Assembly (NCBI GenBank): GCA_002842755.1
Contig: PHDU01000003.1
Coordinates: 68,414 to 121,352, forward strand
Direction: 5' to 3'
From: Bacteroidetes bacterium HGW-Bacteroidetes-1
Lineage (GTDB): Bacteria; Bacteroidota; Bacteroidia; Bacteroidales; F082
DNA length: 52,939 nucleotides
Shown here: positions 18,661 to 27,813 of the stretch, piece after piece
How positions within the stretch are numbered: position 1 is the first letter of the stretch
How the letters are laid out: every line of letters starts with the position of its first letter
The notes under the pieces: generated by a model
What the model was told of the DNA's origin: nothing
Seen by the model: only the letters and a program-made list of their open reading frames with translations
Database searches by the model: none
Position numbers and translations under genes: made by a program

Positions 18661-20190
18661 TCAGGGAGTTTGAAATACTCTTACATAATCCACAATCATG
18701 CGTTGTGGAAACACTGTGGTTGCATCAGGATAACCTGGCCATACTCCACCAACGGCAACATTCATAATGAAAAATTGCGGTAGCTTAAAAGCATCGTATT
18801 TTATATTCGTATCCTTCACTTCGTAATAAAGCTGATAATCGACATACCATCTTATGGCATTCTCTTGCCAGACAATAGTAAACACATGGAAAAGATCGTG
18901 GAAACTCTGATTATTTGATAGGGTATAAACTCCACCAATATAACGGTGTCCATTGTCATAATAGTGAATTGTTCCATGCGCTTTTGACTCCTGATGACCT
19001 AGATATTCCAATATGTCAATTTCGCCACATTTGGGCCAGCCAACCTGGCTAAGATTAGCACCTAGCATCCATAGAGCAGGCCAAATTCCCTGACCATAGG
19101 GTAATTTTGCTCTGATATCGATGCGCCCATAGGTAAATTCCTTTTTCCCTTTTGACAGCAATCGGGCGGAAGAATATGCATTGATTTGCTCAATTGCAAC
19201 AATATTCAATTTTCCGTCTTCCACATACGAGTTCTGAGATGAGGTGGTATAAGTTTGTAATTCACCGTTACCCCAGCCCCCGGCACCTGTATCATAGCCC
19301 CAGTTGCTCGTATTTATTGCAGTTCCATCAAATTCGTCACTCCATGTGAGCTGCATACCTGGATAGGATATTGGCGTGATGTAACCATCATCCGCTAGCT
19401 CAGGACTATAACTATCATCATTCATGATAATAATACTGGTTTGATTAAAGTTAATGATCCCATTTTGAACATCACTATATTGAACATAAAAAATATCATC
19501 CATTTCAAAAACGAGATCACTAATGATGTCAACGGTAATTTGCTTTTCTGTTTCACCAGGATTAAATACTACACTTTGGTCATTTACCGGAATATAATCC
19601 TCTGATCCTTTTCCCGATCCATCAGCCGTACTCCATTTCAAACTCACCGTTCCTTCAGATGGCCCTGATAAACGAACTGTAAATGAAGCCTGAATTGTAT
19701 TCGTATTACCCTCTGCAATCATTTTTCGCTCAGGGACAATAATTTCCGGCGCAAAATAATCATCATTTTCAATGATAACTCTACACTGACTTTGCACCAG
19801 TCTGGCATTTTTAATACTTAAAACCACCAAAGAAAAATACTCATCCTCCTCAAAAACATCATCATATAAAATATCAATTTCAATATTTTTTGATGTTTCA
19901 CCGGGAAGAAAAACAAGCTCAATGTCTGTTTGAGAGACATAATCATTACCAGCAAGCGCAGTACCATCAACCAATGAATACTTTAACACTACATTTTGGT
20001 CGTATGCACTGGATAAACCAACTACAATAATGGCTTTGTTTTGAGTTTGTGTACCTTCAACCACCACAACTTCCTCAGGGAGTATAAGCTGTGGTATTTC
20101 CTTTTCTGACTTATTGCAGGACATCAAAAGAACGATACCTATTAAAAAGATGATTAAGTGAATGAGAATAAAGTTAATTTTAAGGTGCAT
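18661..20190 (-). CDS. GH16 laminarinase-like lipoprotein with two Calx-beta domains
   Basis: A 509-residue lipoprotein (lipobox LMSC). Two Calx-beta-like domains occupy about residues 35-145 ('GNDYVSQTDIELVFLPGET', ending 'IIENDD') and 150-258 ('SEDYIPVNDQSVVFNPGET', ending 'IIMNDD'); such domains usually bind calcium and act as spacers. The catalytic GH16 domain (about 270-509) carries the EIDILE signature, with nucleophile E390, assisting D392 and acid/base E395, and 'WSDEFDG', 'NGELQTYT' and 'GIWPALWML' as flanking motifs. This is the endo-beta-1,3-glucanase (laminarinase, GH16_3-like) pattern. Ten bases separate it from the upstream GH16 gene, so they are one transcript. The Calx-beta arms would extend the enzyme away from the outer membrane. 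Confidence 0.93.
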   Translation of the reverse strand: MHLKINFILIHLIIFLIGIVLLMSCNKSEKEIPQLILPEEVVVVEGTQTQNKAIIVVGLSSAYDQNVVLKYSLVDGTALAGNDYVSQTDIELVFLPGETSKNIEIDILYDDVFEEDEYFSLVVLSIKNARLVQSQCRVIIENDDYFAPEIIVPERKMIAEGNTNTIQASFTVRLSGPSEGTVSLKWSTADGSGKGSEDYIPVNDQSVVFNPGETEKQITVDIISDLVFEMDDIFYVQYSDVQNGIINFNQTSIIIMNDDSYSPELADDGYITPISYPGMQLTWSDEFDGTAINTSNWGYDTGAGGWGNGELQTYTTSSQNSYVEDGKLNIVAIEQINAYSSARLLSKGKKEFTYGRIDIRAKLPYGQGIWPALWMLGANLSQVGWPKCGEIDILEYLGHQESKAHGTIHYYDNGHRYIGGVYTLSNNQSFHDLFHVFTIVWQENAIRWYVDYQLYYEVKDTNIKYDAFKLPQFFIMNVAVGGVWPGYPDATTVFPQRMIVDYVRVFQTP

Positions 20191-20200
20191 AATTAATATT

Positions 20201-21061
20201 TCAAGGATTCATCATTTTATAAAAGCGGACATAATCAATTTCCAAAGAGGCTGGAAATGCGCTGTCGTCAACCCCTTGTTGACCACCCCAGTCGCCACCA
20301 ACTGCTACGTTAAGTAACAAGTGAAAGCGTTTATCAAAAGGCCAGGCCTTTGGGCCAGTACCTTCATTCAGACTGGTAAAAACCAATTGGTTGTCAATAT
20401 AACCCCTGATCGCGTATGGTGTCCAATCGATTCGATAAACATGAAATTCCGTTGAAGCGGTTTCAATTGTTTTTGTCGCTGTTTTATGATTGTTCAGTCT
20501 CCAGTAATATGCTTCGCAATGTGTACTAACATGAATAACATTCTGATCGTATCCAACGTGCTCCATGATATCAATTTCACCAGATTTTGGCCATCCGCCG
20601 TATTCCCAGTCAGTAGGGAGCATCCAGATTGCCGGCCAGGTACCTTTACCAGTTGGTAATTTTGCTTTTACTTCGACACGACCATAAAGCAAATCACCTT
20701 TATTTTTGGTGATTAAGCGTGTAGAAGTATAATTTCTATTGTCAAAATTCTCTTTAATGGCAGTTATTGTAAGTATACCATCGCTGACAGAAGCATTTCT
20801 TAATTCGTTTGTATAATACTGAAGTTCATTGTTTCCCCAGCCTCCGCCACCGATATCGTAACCCCATTTAGCCTGATCGGGCAACCCACTATAATCGAAT
20901 TCATCTGCCCAAAAAGGGGTTGTCTCGAAAGTCCATCCCTGATCCTGTACTGGACCGGGAAGTATTATGACAGGTTTCTCACCTTCTTTATTTCCATTAC
21001 ATGCCAGAAAGCCCAGAGCAGAAAAGAGGATGCTTAAAACAAATATTCTTTTAAATTCCAT
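20201..21061 (-). CDS. GH16 laminarinase-like lipoprotein (single domain)
   Basis: A 286-residue enzyme with lipobox FLAC and a single GH16 domain. The EIDIME catalytic motif places the nucleophile at E162, assisting D164 and acid/base E167. 'WADEFDYSG', 'NNELQYYT', 'GTWPAIWMLP' and the terminal 'EIDYVRFYK' are typical for beta-1,3-glucanases of the laminarinase group. It is shorter than its neighbour because it lacks Calx-beta domains. The two GH16 domains are clearly related but not near-identical, so they may differ in preferred chain length or in tolerance of branches (inference). A strong terminator hairpin ends 19 bp before its start codon, so expression probably comes from read-through of the susCD transcript. 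Confidence 0.95.
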   Translation of the reverse strand: MEFKRIFVLSILFSALGFLACNGNKEGEKPVIILPGPVQDQGWTFETTPFWADEFDYSGLPDQAKWGYDIGGGGWGNNELQYYTNELRNASVSDGILTITAIKENFDNRNYTSTRLITKNKGDLLYGRVEVKAKLPTGKGTWPAIWMLPTDWEYGGWPKSGEIDIMEHVGYDQNVIHVSTHCEAYYWRLNNHKTATKTIETASTEFHVYRIDWTPYAIRGYIDNQLVFTSLNEGTGPKAWPFDKRFHLLLNVAVGGDWGGQQGVDDSAFPASLEIDYVRFYKMMNP

Positions 21062-21073
21062 ATTTTCAATTTT

Positions 21074-21109
21074 AAAAAATGAGCGGCCGTTGTGTACAAC
21101 GGCTCGCTC
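21074..21109 (-). terminator. Intrinsic terminator between the first susD and GH16
   Basis: A GC-rich hairpin in an AT-rich gap: arms at 21081-21092 and 21097-21109, one bulged base, 4-nt loop. On the minus strand it is followed directly by ATTTTTT. It lies 33 bp after the susD stop and 19 bp before the GH16 start. Confidence 0.85.
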
Positions 21110-21142
21110 AACTCACTAACCGCAAAAAAAAGCTATGAAAAG

Positions 21143-22633
21143 TTAATTATAGTTAGGATTTTGCTTCAATTTTGTGTTGTTAATTTCTGTCAGAGGAATA
21201 GGTAGAATTTCATTCTTACCTGCGGTAAATCCTTTAAAAGCAAGAACAGAAGCAGCCCTTCCAGTACGAACAAGGTCGAAAAAGCGATGTCCTTCAGTAG
21301 CCAGCTCAAGTCTACGTTCCAAATAAATATTGTCAAGTGTTGCAGGAACAGAAGGCAGGCCTACCCTTTCGCGAACTTTGTCAAGCCATATTTGAGCACT
21401 TCCGGCATCTCCACCTCTTACCAAAGCTTCTGCATGCATCAAATAACAGTCTGCAACACGAATTTCGATATAATTTTGTGGCCACTCCAAAACTGGATCT
21501 CCACCACCTGAACTCATAAACTCTTTCAACGGAGCCCATTTCTGAAGGAAATACCCTGTGTTCTGATATCCCTTTTCGTAGGTAGCCACACCAGCCTGTT
21601 CTAAACTGTCGATATTGGCAATAGTAGTTGCATAACGCGGATCTCCTTTTAAAAGGTTTGCCAATTCAACAGTAACAGGGTTAAAACCCCAGCCAGCAGC
21701 GTAATCAGGACCATTGTATGCACGAGGCCCGCACATTTGCGTGAAGATATGTCCTTCACCGGCAGGAGGCCACGGTCCCCAATAACCAATAGCTTTTGAA
21801 GTATGAACTATTTCAAAAATCGATTCTTTATTGAATTTATTATCGGGACGAAAAATAGCACCATAGTCCTCAAGTAAACCATATTGTGAACTTGTATTTA
21901 CCTGTTGAAACCAATTGGCAGCCTCCATCATACGACTCTCATCATTTTGAAACAAGATTACTTTACCAAGCAATGCCATCGCAGCAACTTTCCCAGCTCT
22001 TCCGTTTTCAGCAGTTGTAAGCATTTCAGGAAGATCAGCAATTGCTTCATTTAAATCTTTTTCAATTTGTGCATAAACAGCCTCAGGGGTTGATTGCTCA
22101 ACGGAGAAAAATTCGGATGGAGACAACAGTGAAGTAAAAAGGGGCACATTTTTAAATAAACGAACAAGATCGAAATAATAATAAGCCCTTAAAAACTTAG
22201 CCTCAGCAGTATATCGTGCTTTGAGAGCATCATTCATAGCCACATCAGGAAGCTTTGACAAGAGTGTATTTGCCCTGTAAATACCAGTGAAGTTTCTGCC
22301 CCAGAAATCATCTTGCGGACCTAAAGCCGGCTCAACAGTAAAAGTATTCCAAGCCTCCCAGGCTGGTTGATCTCCATAATTCGCTCCACCAGCATAACAA
22401 TCGTCGGAAGCGGTATTGAGTAAGCCAATTTTGCTGGCGTATGTTTTTACTACCTCAGCACCGAGCGGATCATACACTGAAATTAATCCGGCAAAGGCTT
22501 CATCAGCATTCCGGTAGTAATTTGCTTCGAGGGTAGTACCTCTTGGCTCTACTTCAAGCCAATCTTTTGTACAGGAATTAAGAAAAGCTAACCCTGCAAA
22601 TAAAACTGCAATTATGATATAATTCTTTTTCAT
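21143..22633 (-). CDS. SusD/RagB-family outer-membrane glycan-binding lipoprotein (first pair)
   Basis: A 496-residue SusD-like protein with lipobox LNSC followed by 'TKDWLEVEP'. Family hallmarks include 'AKFLRAYYYFDLVRLFKNVPL', 'NYIEIRVADCYLMHAEALVRGG' near residue 390 and 'LELATEGHRFFDLVRTGRA', with 'EILPIPLTEIN' near the end. It is the surface-exposed binding partner of the SusC encoded 18 bp upstream. Sequence differs clearly from the second SusD in this locus, so the two pairs are not a recent duplication. One may take longer or branched oligosaccharides (inference). Confidence 0.96.
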   Translation of the reverse strand: MKKNYIIIAVLFAGLAFLNSCTKDWLEVEPRGTTLEANYYRNADEAFAGLISVYDPLGAEVVKTYASKIGLLNTASDDCYAGGANYGDQPAWEAWNTFTVEPALGPQDDFWGRNFTGIYRANTLLSKLPDVAMNDALKARYTAEAKFLRAYYYFDLVRLFKNVPLFTSLLSPSEFFSVEQSTPEAVYAQIEKDLNEAIADLPEMLTTAENGRAGKVAAMALLGKVILFQNDESRMMEAANWFQQVNTSSQYGLLEDYGAIFRPDNKFNKESIFEIVHTSKAIGYWGPWPPAGEGHIFTQMCGPRAYNGPDYAAGWGFNPVTVELANLLKGDPRYATTIANIDSLEQAGVATYEKGYQNTGYFLQKWAPLKEFMSSGGGDPVLEWPQNYIEIRVADCYLMHAEALVRGGDAGSAQIWLDKVRERVGLPSVPATLDNIYLERRLELATEGHRFFDLVRTGRAASVLAFKGFTAGKNEILPIPLTEINNTKLKQNPNYN

Positions 22634-22651
22634 GATAGTATTTTTTTCTGA

Positions 22652-25600
22652 TTAGAGCGTTACATTGATTCCAGCCATAAATGAACGTGCCTGAGGATAT
22701 ATTCCACGATCAATCCCATAGCTTCCACCTCCAATTTCAGGATCATATCCACTATATTCAGTAATCGTAAATAAGTTATTTGAACTAAGATAAACGCGCA
22801 ATTGCTGAAGTCCGACTTTGCTAACAAGTGATTTAGGCAATGTGTATCCAACCTGGATTGTTTTAATCCTGAAATAGGCACCACTGCTGAAGTGGAAAGA
22901 AGATGGAGTGCTGAAATTTCTTGCAGGGTCACCATTTACAAGTCGTGGATAGGTAGTGGAAGTACCAACACCTGTCCAACGATCCAAAGCATCAGATGAC
23001 CAATTTGCTTTTGGGATATCGAATCTTCTAAGACCATTATATATGTCATTACCGGCAACACCCTGTCCGAAAACAAGAAAATCAAATTGACGCCAGTTAA
23101 CAGAAGCTGTCAAACCATAAGTAAAGGTAGGAGTTGGGTCGCCAATAAAGGTACGGTCAGCTTCGGTGATTTTTCCATCGCCGTCACGATCAAGATATTT
23201 AAAATCGCCAGGTTTTGCGCCAGGTTGAATTAAACCACCTTCATCATTAACATATTTCTGAATTTCACCTACTGATTGAAAAATTCCCAGTGTTTCAAAT
23301 CCGTAAAATGCACCAATAGGATGACCTACCATTAAACGGCTTATTTCATAAGTGCTTGATTGGAAGTTAGCTCCGGGGAGAAACTCAACAGTACCCAAAT
23401 CTGTAATTTCATTTTTCACATACGATCCATTCGCTTTCAAATCAACTTCAAATTCACCGAAGCGTTTACGATAACTAAGTTCCAGTTCCATTCCCTTATT
23501 TGACATTGAAGCCACATTACCTGTTGGATTACCCGATCCTACGTAAGCAGGTAAGATTATAGGACGCAACATACCTGTAGTATTCTTCGTAAATAAATCA
23601 AAAACCATTCGGAAATCTTCAAATAGAGTAGCTTCAAACCCAACATTCGACTGGCTTGTTTCTTCCCATTTCAAATCAGGGTTTGAAGGCGCACCCGGAG
23701 CGTATCCAACAAGATAATTGTCCTCTCCAAAAGTGTAATTGTAACCGCCTCCAACAGTTGCAAGGTAAAGGAAATCATCAATATTGTCATTACCTGTTAC
23801 TCCATAAGAACCTCTGATTTTAAGGAAACTTACTATTCTATTTGCTGGCCAAAACTCTTCTTTCGTTACAACCCAGCCTAATGATAGAGATGGAAAATAA
23901 CCAAATTTATTGTTGGCACCAAATTTTGATGAACCATCACGTCTTAAAATACCTGTAAATAAATATTTCTGGTCATAATCATAAGTAACACGAGAGAATA
24001 CAGAAGTTACACGATGATCGGGACTTTCCCAACCTCCACCTAACCTGTCTTCTGTGGTCACGCTAAAGTTCATTGAGGCCTCATCAAAGGTATTTACCGG
24101 TAGATTAAAATACGTAGTATTCACACCTTTTGAGTTTTGAACCCATGCACTTGTCCCCAATAAAATAGAAAAATTATGCTTTGATATACTCTTTGTGTAC
24201 GAAGCAGTATTTTCAAGATTCCATATAAAACCCTGATTATTCGCACGATAATATGAGTTGTTTGTTTTAGAATTAGAAGCATTTAAATAATGAATCGGAG
24301 TAAAACTTTCATCACCCCAGAAGGAAATCTTGGTACCAAGATCTGATTTAAACTTCAAGCCTTTGATAGGTTCTAACTCTGCAAAAACATTACCGACTAT
24401 ATTGTCGGACCATCCGTAATTTCCAAGACGAGTTGCAATATATGCCAATGGATTCGACATTTCCTGTCCGACCTCGGTAGAAATACCATACGGATTTCCA
24501 TTGGCATCGCGCACAACGGGCCAATCGCTATATGGAGAACCATTAGCAATTGCCGGATCTGTTATTACTGCAGGTGTTATTGGGTCAAGATTAATGGCTG
24601 AGGCAAGAGGCCCACCATATTCGCTATTGGTATTTAACGAGCCCTGACTTTTAATGTGAGCATATCCGATATTGTTGCCAAAGCGAAGGTATTTATTTAC
24701 CTGATGGTTTGAATTAAACCTGAAATTAATCCTTTCATAATTTGAAATGGATGTTGCGACAATCCCTTCCTGATTTAGGTATCCAAACGAAGTATAATAG
24801 GTTGATTTGTCGTTACCACCGCTAATACTGACTTCATGATTTTGAATCATGGCGTTATCATTAAAAATAAGGCTTTGCCAATCAGTTCCTTCTCCAAAAG
24901 ATTCCGGATTATCGTAAACTGTTCCTAAGCCAGCATTTATTGATGCTTCATTTCTCAATATTGCGTAATTCGTTGCGTTCAACAAATTGAGTTTTTTTGC
25001 CGGTGCCTGAGTCCCCAAATATGCATTATAACTCACTCTCATGTCGCCAGACTTACCTTTCTTAGTGGTAATGATAATTACACCACTTGCAGCGCGTGTT
25101 CCATAGATAGCCGCTGAAGCAGCATCTTTAAGAACTTCGATGGATTCAATATCAGCAGCATTCAAATAATCTAAACCACCATTATCTATTGGCACACCAT
25201 CGACAACATAAAGTGGTTCACTGTTATTAATAGAAGTAGTTCCGCGCACCCTTACTGTTGATGCTGCCCCAGGTTGACCTGAACTTGATGCAATTGTCAA
25301 ACCTGATGTTCTACCCTGAAGTGCATTTTCAAGCCGTGTGATTGGCATATTTTCCAAATCTTTTGCACGAACACTTGCAATTGCACCCGTTACAACACTT
25401 TTTTGCTGTACTCCATAACCAATCACAATAAGTTCCTCAAGTTCTGTGACATCCGGAGAAAGTATCCAATTGACTGTTATTGTTTGACCTGACGAAACTG
25501 AAATAGTTTTTCTGGCAGCTTCATAGCCAACAAATCGAACAACAACAGTGACGTTTCCCGGAGCTACTTCCAAAACATAGTTACCATCAATATCAGTGAC

Positions 25601-25753
25601 AGTACCGGTTGTAGTACCTTCAACCATAATATTTGCGCCTGGAAGCGTTTCATTCGTAATCTTGTCCTTGATATTACCTTTTATTGCAGTCTGGGCCATC
25701 AACATACCCAGTGGAATAAATAATGACAAAAGTAAAATCGTAAATCTCTTCAT
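22652..25753 (-). CDS. SusC/RagA-family TonB-dependent glycan importer (first pair, head of the locus)
   Basis: A 1033-residue SusC-type receptor: signal peptide ending at MAQ, CarboxypepD-like domain ('IKGNIKDKITNETLPGANI'), linker 'EELIVIGYGVQQKSVVTG', plug with 'NALQGRTSGLTI', 'VRVRGTTSI', 'EPLYVVDGVPID' and 'AASAAIYGTRAASGV', and a barrel. As the first gene of the minus-strand locus it sits downstream of the only good promoter candidate found (25805-25836). No HTCS, SusR-like, AraC or ECF-sigma/anti-sigma gene adjoins it, and it lacks the N-terminal STN extension used for anti-sigma signalling, so control must come from elsewhere. Confidence 0.97.
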   Translation of the reverse strand: MKRFTILLLSLFIPLGMLMAQTAIKGNIKDKITNETLPGANIMVEGTTTGTVTDIDGNYVLEVAPGNVTVVVRFVGYEAARKTISVSSGQTITVNWILSPDVTELEELIVIGYGVQQKSVVTGAIASVRAKDLENMPITRLENALQGRTSGLTIASSSGQPGAASTVRVRGTTSINNSEPLYVVDGVPIDNGGLDYLNAADIESIEVLKDAASAAIYGTRAASGVIIITTKKGKSGDMRVSYNAYLGTQAPAKKLNLLNATNYAILRNEASINAGLGTVYDNPESFGEGTDWQSLIFNDNAMIQNHEVSISGGNDKSTYYTSFGYLNQEGIVATSISNYERINFRFNSNHQVNKYLRFGNNIGYAHIKSQGSLNTNSEYGGPLASAINLDPITPAVITDPAIANGSPYSDWPVVRDANGNPYGISTEVGQEMSNPLAYIATRLGNYGWSDNIVGNVFAELEPIKGLKFKSDLGTKISFWGDESFTPIHYLNASNSKTNNSYYRANNQGFIWNLENTASYTKSISKHNFSILLGTSAWVQNSKGVNTTYFNLPVNTFDEASMNFSVTTEDRLGGGWESPDHRVTSVFSRVTYDYDQKYLFTGILRRDGSSKFGANNKFGYFPSLSLGWVVTKEEFWPANRIVSFLKIRGSYGVTGNDNIDDFLYLATVGGGYNYTFGEDNYLVGYAPGAPSNPDLKWEETSQSNVGFEATLFEDFRMVFDLFTKNTTGMLRPIILPAYVGSGNPTGNVASMSNKGMELELSYRKRFGEFEVDLKANGSYVKNEITDLGTVEFLPGANFQSSTYEISRLMVGHPIGAFYGFETLGIFQSVGEIQKYVNDEGGLIQPGAKPGDFKYLDRDGDGKITEADRTFIGDPTPTFTYGLTASVNWRQFDFLVFGQGVAGNDIYNGLRRFDIPKANWSSDALDRWTGVGTSTTYPRLVNGDPARNFSTPSSFHFSSGAYFRIKTIQVGYTLPKSLVSKVGLQQLRVYLSSNNLFTITEYSGYDPEIGGGSYGIDRGIYPQARSFMAGINVTL

Positions 25754-25804
25754 AAATTTTGTGTTAGTGAGTGATACTTTAACATTGTGTTATCAATTCT
25801 TTAA

Positions 25805-25836
25805 CAAACATAAATCACAGTTGCACACCATTGCAA
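25805..25836 (-). promoter_or_regulatory. Candidate Bacteroidota promoter of the glucan utilization locus
   Basis: On the minus strand TATGTTTG (25805-25812) matches the Bacteroidota -7 consensus TAnnTTTG exactly. A TTG (25834-25836) lies 21 bp further upstream, close to the expected -33 spacing. The predicted 5' leader before the susC ATG would be about 45 nt. Confidence 0.45.
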
Positions 25837-26200
25837 TAAATAACGTACATCATGGTTACTTCCAAGCAGTAATATGTACTCAACAAAACTACTACAATAG
25901 AATTCTATATAATTGATTTACCTTCATTTAACATTTTTTATATGTTACATCTTGCGGATTTCAATTTCATTCATTCTAATCCTTTGTTGCGAAACTTTTC
26001 TTTAGAACCAAAACTGGAGCGAACTAGAAAAATTCATCCAACTTTTATACAAATAAATAGCTAAATGCAATCATCGAATTCATATTTGTCATTGAATAAA
26101 AGAAATTCCACGATTGTTTCTCTCCTCAAAAACAGAAAAATTCCTAGTTTTCTTCAAGGTTTTTGATCAAAAAAGTGGATAGAATTGATATTTAAGTATA

Positions 26201-26244
26201 AACCAAATAAAGAAAGGGGAAGTTTTGAATTATACTATTTGGTT
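26201..26244 (-). terminator. Possible terminator hairpin after the sensor kinase
   Basis: Nine-base perfect arms (AACCAAATA at 26201-26209, complement at 26236-26244) start 5 bp after the kinase stop on the minus strand. The loop is long (26 nt) and the following T tract is poor, so this is a weak call. Confidence 0.3.
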
Positions 26245-26249
26245 GTATT

Positions 26250-27794
26250 TCAGTCAATTATTTTAATAATAAAAGTACTTCCCTGGCCAGTTTCAGATTC
26301 TACCTTAATGCTAAAATCATGTGCATCAATTATTTTTTTAACAATACCAAGGCCCAAACCTGTACCTTTTTCACCAAAAGTACCTACTGTTGTTTTACGT
26401 GTAAAACCTGAAAAAAGATAATTTCGGGTTTCATCATCCATCCCCATTCCGTTGTCTTTAACCAAAATATAACTACCTGAACGATTCTTAATAAATGTAA
26501 GGGCAATGGTTCCACCTGAAGGTGTAAATTTCACGGCATTACCAACAAGGTTGTTCAAAGCATTCCCAAGCAAAGTTTCATCCGCATTCAGTGTGAAATC
26601 AGGATCAATTTCTTTAATGAATGTTATATTTTTATCCCTTAGTTTAGCAGCCTGCATTTTCTCAACATAACTAGCAATATGTTCCGGCAAGATAGATTTT
26701 CTGGTGATTCTAAAATTTCCTAATTCTAGGTTTGACCATTGGAACAATTTGTCATTATAATCGAGCAGCCTGAGCATTTCGTTTTTGATATCAGATAAAA
26801 GCTCTAATTGTGTGATGTTCATTTTCGATAAAAGCAATGTATCAGAAAGCAATAGGTTAGCAAGGCCAATAACAGCCCCAATGGGCGATCTGAGGTCATG
26901 AGAAATGATTGAGACAAATTGATCTTTGAAACTAAGTAATTGTTTAAGTTTTTTCTCTGTACTGGCCAATTGATCAAGCGTTAGTTTTTGGTCTCGTGCT
27001 TTTTGGATAAATCCGTCATTGATGTCACTTTGATCATTGAGAGGTTTAATTAACAGGTAATTTCTTTTAATATGCCTCAACGCAAGAGCCTGAAGATAAA
27101 TCTTTTCATCATTTTTTTTATTTTCCTCCCACAATCCACTTACAAATTTACCATCATGAGGCGCATTCCAGATTTCTTCTGCTTCATAATGAAATACTTC
27201 AAGAAAAGGGAAAGTTTCAGTTAGATCAATATTTTTTGCGCTAAAATGAAGCTTCCCATTTATTTCTTCAAACCAAGTGGGTGTATTACCAAGGAGTTTA
27301 TACCCATCTGACATTTTCTCAAAACTCATGTAATCAAGCAAATACAATGCCGACAGGGTTCCTTGAGAAGAAGACTGCTTTTTGTCAGTTATGCCGCCTA
27401 GTTTCTCCTCGTTGAAGAGCTGAATAATTGGGTGTATGATCTCAACCTGTCTGGTCTGATCAATTATGAAAATCCAATTCTGATTGTACTCATCTGCCAG
27501 GATATGAATTTCCGCATAAGTATTTGCCTTCACTTGTATATGAGAAATCACCATCGGATTAACCAATGGTGGAAGCATCCCAACTAAAAAAGGAGCATAT
27601 TCTTCTATATCATTATTTTCAACTGGAAGGCTATCAAAATACTTATCCAAAGGGCCATACCAGTTTTTGATCTTTGCATCCTGATCAGCCTGAAGAACGA
27701 CAAGACCAACGTAAGGAGGAATCTCGTGGAGGATATATTTGATTACAGGTTCGGAGAATTCCCGGATCATATTATTGATGGTATGCTGTGCCAT
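26250..27794 (-). CDS. Sensor histidine kinase with two PAS-like input domains (GTPase operon)
   Basis: A 514-residue kinase without membrane segments. Residues 1-130 ('PPYVGLVVLQADQDAKIKNW', 'YAPFLVGMLPPL', 'AEIHILADEYNQNWIFIID') and about 155-260 ('YMSFEKMSDGYKLLGNTPTWF') look like PAS-type sensory domains. A helical linker leads to the HisKA domain with H299 in 'ISHDLRSPIGAV'. The ATPase domain has 'LNNLVGNAVKFTP', 'DNGMGM' and 'GEKGTGLGLGIV'. It closes the four-gene operon and begins 19 bp after the GTPase stop. No receiver gene adjoins it. Being soluble, it probably senses an internal state or the GTPase/membrane partner (inference). Confidence 0.92.
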   Translation of the reverse strand: MAQHTINNMIREFSEPVIKYILHEIPPYVGLVVLQADQDAKIKNWYGPLDKYFDSLPVENNDIEEYAPFLVGMLPPLVNPMVISHIQVKANTYAEIHILADEYNQNWIFIIDQTRQVEIIHPIIQLFNEEKLGGITDKKQSSSQGTLSALYLLDYMSFEKMSDGYKLLGNTPTWFEEINGKLHFSAKNIDLTETFPFLEVFHYEAEEIWNAPHDGKFVSGLWEENKKNDEKIYLQALALRHIKRNYLLIKPLNDQSDINDGFIQKARDQKLTLDQLASTEKKLKQLLSFKDQFVSIISHDLRSPIGAVIGLANLLLSDTLLLSKMNITQLELLSDIKNEMLRLLDYNDKLFQWSNLELGNFRITRKSILPEHIASYVEKMQAAKLRDKNITFIKEIDPDFTLNADETLLGNALNNLVGNAVKFTPSGGTIALTFIKNRSGSYILVKDNGMGMDDETRNYLFSGFTRKTTVGTFGEKGTGLGLGIVKKIIDAHDFSIKVESETGQGSTFIIKIID

Positions 27795-27813
27795 TTAGAT
27801 ATTGATGCTATAT

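Larger units (their letters stand above)
25754..26249. other. 496-bp non-coding region between the glucan locus and the kinase/GTPase operon
   Basis: Both flanking operons are on the minus strand, so this gap holds the 3' end of the kinase transcript and the promoter of the glucan locus. Apart from the promoter candidate and an inverted repeat at 26201-26244, I see only AT-rich sequence without a credible gene, repeat or RNA motif. Confidence 0.6.
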
